A DNA stretch of 31,793 nt from Bacillota bacterium (GTDB lineage: Bacteria; Bacillota; Clostridia; Christensenellales; SZUA-584). The DNA is taken from assembly GCA_023390815.1 (NCBI GenBank), contig JAEWCC010000012.1:1-31793 (forward strand), given 5' to 3'. Shown here in pieces: positions 22,739 to 30,027 of this stretch. How positions within the stretch are numbered: position 1 is the stretch's first letter; each line of letters starts with the position of its first letter. The notes beneath the pieces are model-generated. The model ran no database searches. It was not told where the DNA came from and saw only the letters and a program-made list of their open reading frames with translations. Made by a program: the position numbers and the translations under genes.

Positions 22739-23011
22739 TTACGGCAACGCAATGCACAAATATACCAGTAACCCAAGCTGCACTACAGCAAGAGTTGGCA
22801 CAAGCAGCATAAAACGAAGTTTGCGCGTTTTATGCCGCGCTGCCAGCATCGTAATCAGCATACCAACAGCCCCGCCGAGAAGCGAGAGCACCCACAGCGT
22901 GCGCTCCGGCGTCCTCCGTGCGCCCCGCCGAGAAGCGCGCTTGTCCCGCGCACAGACGACCGCACCCGCAATGCTCATTATTGCCATCCAAATTGCCGCG
23001 TATGCCGCCAT
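22739..23011 (-). CDS. DUF1294 family membrane protein
   Basis: A 90-residue membrane protein of the DUF1294 type. It has a first hydrophobic helix (AAIWMAIMSIAGAVVC), the basic stretch DKRASRRGARRTPERTLW, a second helix LSLLGGAVGMLITMLAARHKT and a third at the C-terminus. The conserved DK.A......R.pE..L......GG..G......RHKT pattern is complete. Function is unknown. It starts 3 bp after the Fe-S protein gene upstream and is probably co-transcribed; the rpmH promoter begins 12 bp after its stop. Confidence 0.88.
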   Translation of the reverse strand: MAAYAAIWMAIMSIAGAVVCARDKRASRRGARRTPERTLWVLSLLGGAVGMLITMLAARHKTRKLRFMLLVPTLAVVQLGLLVYLCIALP

Positions 23012-23014
23012 ACG

Positions 23015-23695
23015 CTATTTCTTCGGTACGCCGAAGCGCATCGGGCAGACGCTGCGGCACCGGTTGCATTTGATGATGAATTCTCCGCCGTTTTCGCCGC
23101 CGAACGCATAATCCCAGCAATCGGTCTGACGCATCGCAGGCTCGCCCAATGCGCCGACCGGGCAGGCGTCGATGCACAGCGTACATCCTTTTGGGCAAAG
23201 ACCGCGCGCCATAAGCGGGTCCGCCTCAAGCTCGGCTTCCGTCAGAATGACGCTGAGCCAAATCATATTGCCAAACTCCGGAGTAATGAGCAGCGTGTTT
23301 TTGCCGATGATGCCCAGTCCCGCAGCCTCCGCACAGTGTTTTGCCGACACGATGTTGCGGAAGCGCTCCGTATGCGTGTCAAACATCGTCGGGCCGTTGG
23401 TGCCTGTCGGCACCGCCGCGATACCCGCTTCCTCCATTTCGGTGCAGAAGCGGACCGCCATCTCGTCCATCATGGATGACAGCAGGTTGCGCACGACGGT
23501 ATATGGCACCGTCGAGTTGCAGTCTAGCGTGGCGCGTAAAAACCGCTTCACGAAAACGATAACCGACCGGCAGCCCGGCAGCACATCCGTGGGGTGATAC
23601 CCCTCCGGAGCGCCGACAAAGCGGTCGATCCCGGCAATGCCCACGAGGTCCGCACCCGCATGATAAAGCCGCTGCTTAACCTGACTCGAATCCAT
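23015..23695 (-). CDS. short QueG-like double [4Fe-4S] protein
   Basis: A 226-residue cytoplasmic iron-sulfur protein related to the epoxyqueuosine reductase family. It has two cluster motifs, CTLCIDACPVGA (Cys171, 174, 178) and CNRCRSVCP (Cys210, 213, 217), with Cys193 between them as the likely eighth ligand. AGLGIIGKNTLLI near 125-137 is the typical region before the clusters. True QueG is about 380 residues, with more after the clusters; this protein ends ten residues past them, so tRNA activity is doubtful and a general reductase is possible. The ATG at 23695 has AGGAG 6 bases upstream; the longer frame to 23854 lacks support. Confidence 0.8.
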   Translation of the reverse strand: MDSSQVKQRLYHAGADLVGIAGIDRFVGAPEGYHPTDVLPGCRSVIVFVKRFLRATLDCNSTVPYTVVRNLLSSMMDEMAVRFCTEMEEAGIAAVPTGTNGPTMFDTHTERFRNIVSAKHCAEAAGLGIIGKNTLLITPEFGNMIWLSVILTEAELEADPLMARGLCPKGCTLCIDACPVGALGEPAMRQTDCWDYAFGGENGGEFIIKCNRCRSVCPMRFGVPKK

Positions 23696-23741
23696 AGTTG
23701 CTCCTGGGAAGCTCTGTGTATGCCATAAGCACACTTGTACG

Positions 23742-23750
23742 ATTATAACA
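23742..23750 (-). promoter_or_regulatory. extended -10 promoter of the Fe-S protein gene
   Basis: On the minus strand TGTTATAAT is a perfect extended -10 element, about 47 bp before the ATG at 23695. No good -35 is seen, as is common for extended -10 promoters. It lies downstream of the longer, rejected start at 23854, supporting the short gene. Confidence 0.6.
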
Positions 23751-23784
23751 CAGCATTCAGAGTTAAGCCATATACATTCTGTAC

Positions 23785-23813
23785 TGGAAAACCTTTTCGC
23801 GCACGCGTATAAT
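23785..23813 (+). promoter_or_regulatory. promoter of the aminotransferase gene
   Basis: TGGAAA (23785-23790) and TATAAT (23808-23813, perfect) are 17 bp apart. The gene's ATG is 39 bp beyond the -10. Confidence 0.6.
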
Positions 23814-23852
23814 GGAGAGCAAACAAAACCACAGGAGTCGTGAAAAGCACTC

Positions 23853-25028
23853 ATGAAACGTTCTCATCTCATGCAGCAGCTGGAGTCCGGCATATTCTCG
23901 GAACTGGCGAAAGAAAAAGCGGCGCTTGTTCAGGCGGGAGTCGATGTAATCGACCTCGGCGTGGGGACCCCCAACATCCCGCCCGCTTCCTTTATCCGTG
24001 ATACGCTGGCGCGCGAGGCGCTGTTAGATGAAAGCTATATCTACGCGATCGACGACCTGCCGGAGCTTAAAACCGCCGCCGCATCATGGTACCTGCGGCG
24101 CTATGGCGTAACGCTGGATGCGCAAACCGAGGTCTGCGCGGTGCTGGGCACGCAGGAAGGCCTTGCGCACTGCTGCCTGCCGGTGATCGACCCGGGCGAT
24201 ACCGTGATTCTGCCCGACCCGTGCTATCCGGCTTTCTATGCGGGCGCCGTGCTGGCGCACGCCGATATTTACCGTGTGCCGCAGCGGCCCGAGAACGGTT
24301 TCATCCTGGATTTTGCCGACATCCCGGAGGATATAGCGCGCAGAGCGAAGCTCATGATCGTGTCGTACCCCAACAACCCGACGACGGCGGTTGCACCGGA
24401 GTCCTTTTACCATGAACTGATCGCCTTTGCAAAGCGCTATGATATATTCATCCTGCACGACAACGCCTACAGCGAGCTGGCTTTCGACGGGCTGCGCGTG
24501 GGCAGCTTCCTGGCGTACCCCGGCGCAATGGAGGTGGGCGCGGAGATGAACTCTCTCTCCAAAACCTACGGTTTCGCGGGCGCACGCCTCGGCTTTTGCC
24601 TCGGCAACTGCGATTATATCGCCGCACTGCGGCAGCTCAAATCCAACACCGATTACGGCGTGTTTCTGCCCGTACAAAAGGCGGGCATCGCGGCAATGGA
24701 AAGCGACCCGGCGCTGGCGCTCGAAACGTCCATGGCGTACGAAAAACGGCGCGACGCGCTGATTTGCGCGTTCGGCGAAGCGGGCTGGCAGATCGACAAG
24801 CCCCGCGCCACGATGTTCGTCTGGGCAAAGATCCCCGCTGCGTTCGGCACCGATGATATGACCTTCTGCGAGGCACTGCGCCGCCGCGCAGGCGTTATCG
24901 TGACGCCGGGCAGCGCTTTTGGCGTGTGCGGACGCGCTTATGTGCGCATGGCACTCGTGCAGAGCGAAACGCGTATCCGCGAAGCCGCGGCGAGGATCGC
25001 CGGTTTGCTGTCAGAGATGCTGCGCTAA
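23853..25028 (+). CDS. class I/II PLP-dependent aminotransferase
   Basis: Fold-type I pyridoxal-phosphate aminotransferase of 391 residues. Cofactor residues are all visible: Asn174 in PNNPT, Asp203 and Tyr206 in HDNAYSE, the Schiff-base lysine Lys237 in SLSKTYGFAGARLGF, with Arg245 for phosphate. The N-terminal IDLGVGTPNIPP resembles the LL-diaminopimelate/alanine group (DapL, AlaA, PatA). The substrate is not assigned. The best ribosome site (GGAG) is 15 bases before this ATG, rather far. The stop codon overlaps that of the opposing flavodoxin gene. Confidence 0.9.
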   Translation: MKRSHLMQQLESGIFSELAKEKAALVQAGVDVIDLGVGTPNIPPASFIRDTLAREALLDESYIYAIDDLPELKTAAASWYLRRYGVTLDAQTEVCAVLGTQEGLAHCCLPVIDPGDTVILPDPCYPAFYAGAVLAHADIYRVPQRPENGFILDFADIPEDIARRAKLMIVSYPNNPTTAVAPESFYHELIAFAKRYDIFILHDNAYSELAFDGLRVGSFLAYPGAMEVGAEMNSLSKTYGFAGARLGFCLGNCDYIAALRQLKSNTDYGVFLPVQKAGIAAMESDPALALETSMAYEKRRDALICAFGEAGWQIDKPRATMFVWAKIPAAFGTDDMTFCEALRRRAGVIVTPGSAFGVCGRAYVRMALVQSETRIREAAARIAGLLSEMLR

Positions 25029-25459
25029 ACGCCCGCCGTAAGTGCGGAGGCAAACGTTCCGGCATTGTGCAGCGACGTCTCATCCGGACATTTCCCGTTC
25101 AGGAACAAAAAACGGCCTTTGCAGGAGAACGTCTTGGCGGCGACCGGAATCCCGCGCATTTCCAGTGCGCTTTTAATCAGCGCTTCCGCTTTGGCTGCCG
25201 TCTGCGCGTGTACAGACGCACAGGTGGTAAACACCGCCGCCCGCCCGATCTTCTTTGGATCGAGACCTTCAATAAACGAGACGAGCGCGGGATCGATCTG
25301 CCCGCCGTAGATTGCCCCGCCGATGAAAATCAGGTCTGCCTGCCGATCCTTCGGATAGTCGCCAATCTCGTACGATTCGCTGCCAATGGCCTTCGCCATG
25401 GCTTCTCCAACCTTTTTTGTACTGCCCGTCTTTGAAAAGTATACAACCGCGTTATTCAT
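25025..25459 (-). CDS. flavodoxin domain protein
   Basis: A 144-residue FMN-binding flavodoxin. The phosphate loop is seen at the N-terminus as YFSKTGSTKKVGEAMA (residues 7-22), and the second flavin loop as IFIGGAIYGGQIDPAL (49-64). It resembles the small flavodoxins related to menaquinone-dependent protoporphyrinogen oxidase (HemG-like), but the partner is unknown. GGAGG lies before the ATG. It converges on the aminotransferase: TAG on this strand and TAA on the other share bases 25026-25027. Confidence 0.85.
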   Translation of the reverse strand: MNNAVVYFSKTGSTKKVGEAMAKAIGSESYEIGDYPKDRQADLIFIGGAIYGGQIDPALVSFIEGLDPKKIGRAAVFTTCASVHAQTAAKAEALIKSALEMRGIPVAAKTFSCKGRFLFLNGKCPDETSLHNAGTFASALTAGV

Positions 25460-25613
25460 GCGTTACCTCCTGTGACAATGGATAATCCACTGTGCTTATT
25501 TTCCAAATATTAATATTGACGCGCGAAGCTGAATATTATTGCATCTTTTCATGAAAAATATGGCGCGGGGAAATACGCTGTGTGAGGAACGCAACAAGAC
25601 GGTTTCCTTTTAT

Positions 25614-25646
25614 TTGAACCCGTGGTAAAATAAAATATACTTTACC
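25614..25646 (+). promoter_or_regulatory. promoter of the CPBP protease gene with an overlapping dyad
   Basis: TTGAAC (25614-25619) and TATACT (25636-25641) are 16 bp apart. The dyad GGTAAA (25624-25629) and TTTACC (25641-25646) spans the -10 box. This could bind a repressor; no candidate regulator lies nearby. Confidence 0.45.
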
Positions 25647-25659
25647 GCAGGGGGACATC

Positions 25660-26619
25660 ATGAAAAAGTGGATAATCCGCCCGCCCCGTATGCTGGACGA
25701 CATGCACACCGCCAAGTTTAAGCCCACAGCCGGCTTAGTGCTGCTCATCGCCATTGCTATCTATATTGCATACAGCAAAGCTACGGTCGTCGGCCTTGTC
25801 GTCTATGGCGTCGCCCTGGCGCTGAATCCCGCCTACGCATCATTCAGTGCCATTTTAAACGCGCTGACGTCCTCGCAGGGCATCATGATATTCTCTCTGT
25901 TCATTACTGTGGTGCTGACCGCCTTTACGCTGATCTACCTGCGCCGCATCGAAAAGCGCCCGCTCGTCACCGCAGGCATTTCGCGCACGCGCTTCGCGCC
26001 GCGCTACGCCGCAGGCTTCGGGCTGGGCGCTATTGCGCTGCTTTTATGCTTCACGCCCTCGTTGATCTCCGAAGGCGTGGCATACTGCGGCGTCTCGGTA
26101 CTCATACCGGTTTATCTGCTTGCGTTCATGGTGCAATCGTCGTCGGAAGAGGTGTTCTTCCGCGGCTTTATGATGACCGGCATCGCGAAAAAGACCGGCA
26201 TTTTACTTGCGGTGATAATCAGTTCGGTAATATTCTCGCTGGCGCACGCCTTAAACGGCGGCTACTCGCTGCTGAGCGGTATCTACTATACGCTGATCGG
26301 CGCGTTCCTCGCGCTGCTCCTGCTGCGCACGGGCAATATCTGGGCTTCGTGCGGCTTCCATGGCGCATGGAACTTTACGATCGGTTTGCTTGCACCTATC
26401 GAACTGGGCAGCGGGCTTCCTGCGGTAGACTACGCGGTATTCGACACCGGCGAAGCCACGCAGATTGACTATGGCATCCTCGGGGACCCCTATTACCTGA
26501 TCTTAATCGGCATCTTTCTTGCCGCCATCGCCGTATTGCTTTTCGTCGGCCGAAATAAGCTGATTGTCCGCGCACCGCTGCCCGCACCCAGCCAGAACAT
26601 TCCGGAGGAAATCGTATGA
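25660..26619 (+). CDS. CPBP-family intramembrane glutamic endopeptidase
   Basis: Integral membrane protease of the CPBP/Abi (Rce1-like) family, 319 residues with about 8 hydrophobic helices. The catalytic motif EEVFFRG has Glu163, Glu164 and Arg168. The other two active-site motifs are FSLAH with His196, and GFHGAWN with His234 and Asn238. Bacterial members have been linked to bacteriocin immunity or regulated proteolysis, but this copy has no bacteriocin neighbours. AGGGGGA precedes the ATG. It overlaps the PhzF-like gene by 4 bp (ATGA). Confidence 0.9.
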   Translation: MKKWIIRPPRMLDDMHTAKFKPTAGLVLLIAIAIYIAYSKATVVGLVVYGVALALNPAYASFSAILNALTSSQGIMIFSLFITVVLTAFTLIYLRRIEKRPLVTAGISRTRFAPRYAAGFGLGAIALLLCFTPSLISEGVAYCGVSVLIPVYLLAFMVQSSSEEVFFRGFMMTGIAKKTGILLAVIISSVIFSLAHALNGGYSLLSGIYYTLIGAFLALLLLRTGNIWASCGFHGAWNFTIGLLAPIELGSGLPAVDYAVFDTGEATQIDYGILGDPYYLILIGIFLAAIAVLLFVGRNKLIVRAPLPAPSQNIPEEIV

Positions 26620-27401
26620 AGCTGAAATACTACGTCATCGACGCATTCACCGACAAGCCGTTTCACGGCAATCCCGCGGGTGTCTGCCCGCTGAAGGATT
26701 GGCTGCCCAACAATGTTATGCAATCCATCGCATTCGAAAACAACCTCTCCGAGACCGCGTTCTTCGTGCCGCGTGAAGGCTATTACGACCTGCGCTGGTT
26801 CACGCCCGAAGCCGAGGTAGACCTGTGCGGCCACGCCACACTCGCGAGCGCGTTCGTGCTGATGAATTTCATCGATCCCGCGATGGAGCATGTGGAGTTC
26901 CGGTCGCAGAGCGGCCCGCTGTTCGTTTCGCGCTGCGACGATGTCTTTATGCTCGATTTCCCGTCCCGGCCGCCCATATCCTGCGAAAAACCGGCGATAT
27001 TGGAGCGCGCGCTGGGCGTGCCCGTGCTGGAGACCCACTGTTCGCGCGATATGGTGGCACTCGTGGAAGATGAGCGTACCGTTCAAGCCGTTTCCCCCGA
27101 CTTTGCCTTGCTCAAACAGATCGACACGTTCGCCGTCGTCGTGACCGCGAAGGGCAATACGTGCGATTTCGTGTCCCGCTTCTTCACACCGCAGGAGGGC
27201 ATCAACGAAGACCCGGTCACCGGCTCGTCGCACTCGTCGCTTATCCCATTCTGGAGCGCACGCCTCGGCAAAACGCAGATGATCGCGCAGCAGCTTTCCC
27301 AGCGGGGCGGAGAACTCGCTTGCGAGTTATGCGGCGACCGCGTCAAAATCGGCGGCAAGGGCGTGTGCTATTTGCAGGGTGAGATTGAAACAACTATGTA
27401 G
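26616..27401 (+). CDS. PhzF-family isomerase/epimerase-like protein
   Basis: Member of the PhzF/diaminopimelate-epimerase-fold family, 261 residues. The N-terminal VIDAFTDKPFHGNPAGVC, the catalytic glutamate in NLSETAFF (Glu46), and LRWFTPEAEVDLCGHATLA are all as in PhzF and YddE. The second half has NEDPVTGSSHSSL. In phenazine producers PhzF isomerises a dihydroxyanthranilate, but the wide family has mostly unknown substrates, and no phenazine genes are present here. GGAGGAAATCGT precedes the ATG. It is coupled to the protease gene upstream. Confidence 0.9.
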   Translation: MKLKYYVIDAFTDKPFHGNPAGVCPLKDWLPNNVMQSIAFENNLSETAFFVPREGYYDLRWFTPEAEVDLCGHATLASAFVLMNFIDPAMEHVEFRSQSGPLFVSRCDDVFMLDFPSRPPISCEKPAILERALGVPVLETHCSRDMVALVEDERTVQAVSPDFALLKQIDTFAVVVTAKGNTCDFVSRFFTPQEGINEDPVTGSSHSSLIPFWSARLGKTQMIAQQLSQRGGELACELCGDRVKIGGKGVCYLQGEIETTM

Positions 27402-27466
27402 CATAACCATTTGTAAATAGCCTTTGCGCGATTTATTTAATTTTAGTCACGTTGGTAATACGAATA

Positions 27467-28042
27467 ATGGAAACAAAAACTCTAAGAAGATTAGCATTAA
27501 TCGTTGGGATTTATGCGCCTGTCATATTTACTTGCCTGTTTTTAATAATTACAGGAACAGTCACGCTATTTCTCAGTGGTTTTGCGGTAGACTCCAAAGA
27601 CAGGCTGTATATTGGAAAAGGCTCGGGAATCGCCGTATATGAAAACGGAGTTTTCGATCATACCATAAACCCGAAGACTTCGAGAGGTTATATATTTACG
27701 ATACAACCTTACGATACGGTCGTGGTTTCAACAGGGTCGAATGTGTATATGATGGATACTAATGGCGGTCTAATTTCCCAAGAGGAAGATTTCCGTTCAA
27801 GAATGTATTACGAAATAAGAAAAACCGGAAACCCTTTTTACTCTGCCAACGGGGAAAAATATACGAAGCGAAGCCCTTGGGGCCGAACCGAAATCATCCG
27901 GGAAAATGGCGAACAGATTTCGACGATATATCAGATGCCACTTTTGGATTATATTGTTGAAATCACGCTGATTGTCGTCATAATCAGCATGCCTTTCTTA
28001 ATTATCAGGCTTGTACTGAAATCACGAAATCTAAAAATATAG
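27467..28042 (+). CDS. membrane-anchored protein with external beta-rich domain, unknown
   Basis: A protein of about 191 residues (196 if the TTG at 27452 is used) with a hydrophobic helix at each end. Roughly 100 polar residues lie between, with repeated short strands (SKDRLYIGKGSGIAVYENG, YDTVVVSTGSNVYMMD) reminiscent of one or two beta-propeller or PQQ-like blades. The middle part should lie outside the membrane. No family is recognised with confidence. The codons and flanks are clearly richer in A+T than the neighbouring genes, which suggests recent acquisition. No strong ribosome site is visible at either start. Confidence 0.6.
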   Translation: METKTLRRLALIVGIYAPVIFTCLFLIITGTVTLFLSGFAVDSKDRLYIGKGSGIAVYENGVFDHTINPKTSRGYIFTIQPYDTVVVSTGSNVYMMDTNGGLISQEEDFRSRMYYEIRKTGNPFYSANGEKYTKRSPWGRTEIIRENGEQISTIYQMPLLDYIVEITLIVVIISMPFLIIRLVLKSRNLKI

Positions 28043-28077
28043 TGCGGAATCAAGATATATTTTTTACAAATCACATG

Positions 28078-28108
28078 AAAAAACCGGGCAGCACACAGCC
28101 ACCCGGTT
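28078..28108 (-). terminator. terminator after the cysK remnant
   Basis: AACCGGG (28082-28088) pairs with CCCGGTT (28102-28108), and on the minus strand a T-run (28078-28083) follows. It now ends the intact cysK transcript after reading through the remnant. Confidence 0.8.
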
Positions 28109-28123
28109 CGCTCTCCTAATAAT

Positions 28124-28246
28124 CTATCTAAATAGTGCCGTGCTCAGATACTTCTCGCCCCGGTCGGGGAATATGCAGACGATCACGCCCTTGTCGAGCC
28201 GCTCCGCAACCTTGAGCGATGCGAGCATTGCCGCGCCGGAGGACAT
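28124..28246 (-). pseudogene. remnant of a second cysK: last 40 codons and stop
   Basis: The minus strand here encodes the same 40 C-terminal residues as the intact cysK just upstream (from MSSGAAMLASLK to STALFR) and the same TAG stop. Twelve codons differ, by 13 bases of 123, and every change is synonymous. Similarity stops abruptly at 28246. A following 9-base match GCGCCATAT also occurs further inside the intact gene (near 28429-28437), as if about 38 bases had been deleted. It has no start region and cannot be functional. Its own terminator lies just beyond. Confidence 0.85.
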
Positions 28247-28271
28247 GCGCCATATGGTCGAATGATGCTGA

Positions 28272-29168
28272 CTATCTGAACAGCGCCGTACTTAAATACT
28301 TCTCGCCCCGGTCGGGGAATATGCAAACGATTACGCCCTTGTCGAGCCGCTCCGCGACCTTGAGCGAGGCGAGCATCGCTGCGCCGGAAGACATGCCGCA
28401 GAAAATGCCCTCTTCCTTGACAATGCGGCGCGCCATATCAAACGCCTCTTCCGAGTCGATCATGATCGAGATGTCGATCTTGCTGGGGTCGTAGATCTCC
28501 GGCACGATCGCTTCGCTCATGTTTTTAAGCCCCTGAATGTAATGGCCTTTTACCGGCTGCGCCTCGACGATCTTGATATTGGGGTTAAGCTCCTTCAGCC
28601 TCTTTGCGGTACCCATCAGGGTGCCGGATGTGCCCAGCGCCGAAACGAAATGCGTAATGCGCCCCACCGTGTCGCGGATCATCTCCTCTGCGGTGGTGGA
28701 ATAGTGCGCGAGCTTGTTGTAGTGGTTGGAGAACTGGTCGGGCATGAAGTAGTTCTCCGGATTTTCCGCTACGAGTTCCCGCGCGCGGCGGATTGCGCCG
28801 TCGGTCCCCTGATCCGCGTCGGTCAGTATCACCTTCGCGCCGAACGCCTTGATCATCTTCTGGCGCTCTTCCGAAACCGCGCTGCTCATCACGATCTCCA
28901 CGGGGTACCCCTTTACCGCGCCGATCATCGCGAGCGCGATACCGGTGTTGCCCGAGGTCGGTTCGATGATCGTCTTGCCGGGCGTCAGTGTCCCCTCGGC
29001 TTCCGCCTGCTCAACCATCTTGATCGCGATGCGGTCCTTAATGCTGCCCGTGGGGTTCGTCCCCTCCACCTTGGCGTAGATATCCACGTGCTTGCTTCTG
29101 CACAGCTTCCTGATCTTGACCAGCGGCGTGTTGCCGATCGTATCCAGTATGGAGCCGTATACCTGCAT
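28272..29168 (-). CDS. cysK: cysteine synthase A (O-acetylserine sulfhydrylase)
   Basis: PLP enzyme of fold type II that makes cysteine from O-acetylserine and sulfide. The 298 residues include the Schiff-base lysine Lys44 in NPTGSIKDR, the substrate loop TSGNTG (71-76) and the phosphate-binding GTSGTLMG. The C-terminal FPDRGEKYLST is like other CysK. It is slightly shorter than E. coli CysK (about 323), as is usual for Firmicutes. GGGAGG lies 7 bases before the ATG. No CymR or T-box site was recognised upstream. A diverged copy of its tail follows it. Confidence 0.95.
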   Translation of the reverse strand: MQVYGSILDTIGNTPLVKIRKLCRSKHVDIYAKVEGTNPTGSIKDRIAIKMVEQAEAEGTLTPGKTIIEPTSGNTGIALAMIGAVKGYPVEIVMSSAVSEERQKMIKAFGAKVILTDADQGTDGAIRRARELVAENPENYFMPDQFSNHYNKLAHYSTTAEEMIRDTVGRITHFVSALGTSGTLMGTAKRLKELNPNIKIVEAQPVKGHYIQGLKNMSEAIVPEIYDPSKIDISIMIDSEEAFDMARRIVKEEGIFCGMSSGAAMLASLKVAERLDKGVIVCIFPDRGEKYLSTALFR

Positions 29169-29198
29169 GCCATATCCTCCCTAAGCCCAATGCAATCT

Positions 29199-29226
29199 AT
29201 TATAGCCGCTGTGATTAATAATTCAA
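29199..29226 (-). promoter_or_regulatory. promoter of cysK
   Basis: On the minus strand TTGAAT (29221-29226) and TATAAT (29199-29204, perfect) are 16 bp apart. The -35 overlaps the last codons of the upstream ATPase gene. Confidence 0.65.
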
Positions 29227-29927
29227 CCGTTATTTGACTGCAGCCAGTCGGGCCGCATGCGGATCGTTACTGCCATCGTTTCGGCTGTGCAATCCGGGCA
29301 TTTCTGCGCGAACACCCGCAGCGCCTCCGGCGTTCCGCTCACATAGAGCAGCGGCACACCCGTCTCCTTTTCCAGCTCTTTGACAATCGCATATCCTTCC
29401 ACGAGTTCTTCCCCCGTGGTCTCGTTGCCGAGGTTCGCGTTGAGCACGAACCCGTCCGTTTTGAGCCGCGCGCTGCACTCCACCCGGCCAAGGCTCTCCG
29501 CCAGCTCCGCCGCGGTCTGCTGGAATGGCCGCCGCGTATTCACCACAAACAGCACCTGCGTATCCTCGCGTGCCGCGTCAAAATGCGTCTTGAGGCTGCC
29601 CAGTGCCGCCGCGCCCACCGGGTCTCCGCCGCAGTCGAAAACCGCATATCCGCCCAAGTGCCCGGAACGGGTACTGAATGCCGCGTAGATATCGGGCGGC
29701 AGTGACGGTACGTCCACCGCGGTGTTGGCGTACACCGGCGCGACCACGCGGATGCCCTGCGCCTCGAGCATCGCCTTGTGCTCCGACGAGCGGAAATACG
29801 GGTTGACGATGTCGAGGTCAATCAGCATCACCGGCTCGCCCGAGCGGCGCAGTTCGATCGCGGTATTCAGCGACAGCTCCGTCTTGCCGCTGCCGTAATT
29901 GCCGAAAAAAACGGTAATCTTCTTCAT
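29223..29927 (-). CDS. P-loop ATPase of unknown function (MinD/ParA-like)
   Basis: A 234-residue cytoplasmic ATPase with Walker A GNYGSGKT at residues 9-16. The next acidic strand is LIDLDIVNPYFRSSE, where the aspartates likely bind magnesium, and YAVFDCGGDPVG serves as the Walker B-like strand. A cysteine pair (CPDC) near the C-terminus may bind metal. The fold resembles the deviant P-loop SIMIBI class. I recall homologues encoded beside 2-oxoacid:ferredoxin oxidoreductases, but none is here. AAGGAG precedes the ATG. Its partner or cargo is unknown. Confidence 0.75.
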   Translation of the reverse strand: MKKITVFFGNYGSGKTELSLNTAIELRRSGEPVMLIDLDIVNPYFRSSEHKAMLEAQGIRVVAPVYANTAVDVPSLPPDIYAAFSTRSGHLGGYAVFDCGGDPVGAAALGSLKTHFDAAREDTQVLFVVNTRRPFQQTAAELAESLGRVECSARLKTDGFVLNANLGNETTGEELVEGYAIVKELEKETGVPLLYVSGTPEALRVFAQKCPDCTAETMAVTIRMRPDWLQSNNG

Positions 29928-29946
29928 ATGTACTCCTTATCATACA

Positions 29947-29985
29947 CAGGCTTACTGAAAGCCTGCGGGCGGCCAATAGCCGCCC
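29947..29985. repeat. tandem palindromes, REP-like
   Basis: Two perfect 7-bp hairpins lie one base apart: CAGGCTT/AAGCCTG (29947-29953 and 29959-29965) and GGGCGGC/GCCGCCC (29967-29973 and 29979-29985) with loop CAATA, then CTACA. The second, with its CCCCTACA tail, looks like dispersed palindromic repeats I remember from Clostridia genomes. Neither is followed by a clear T-run, so they are weak terminators at best. Confidence 0.6.
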
Positions 29986-30027
29986 CTACATTAGATCAGG
30001 GAACAGCCTTGTGCTATATCGGTTCCA

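Noticed and set aside
23696..23854. N-terminal extension of the Fe-S protein to an ATG at 23854
   Set aside because: The extension is cysteine-rich and unlike the family, has no ribosome site, and would begin upstream of the extended -10 promoter at 23742-23750.
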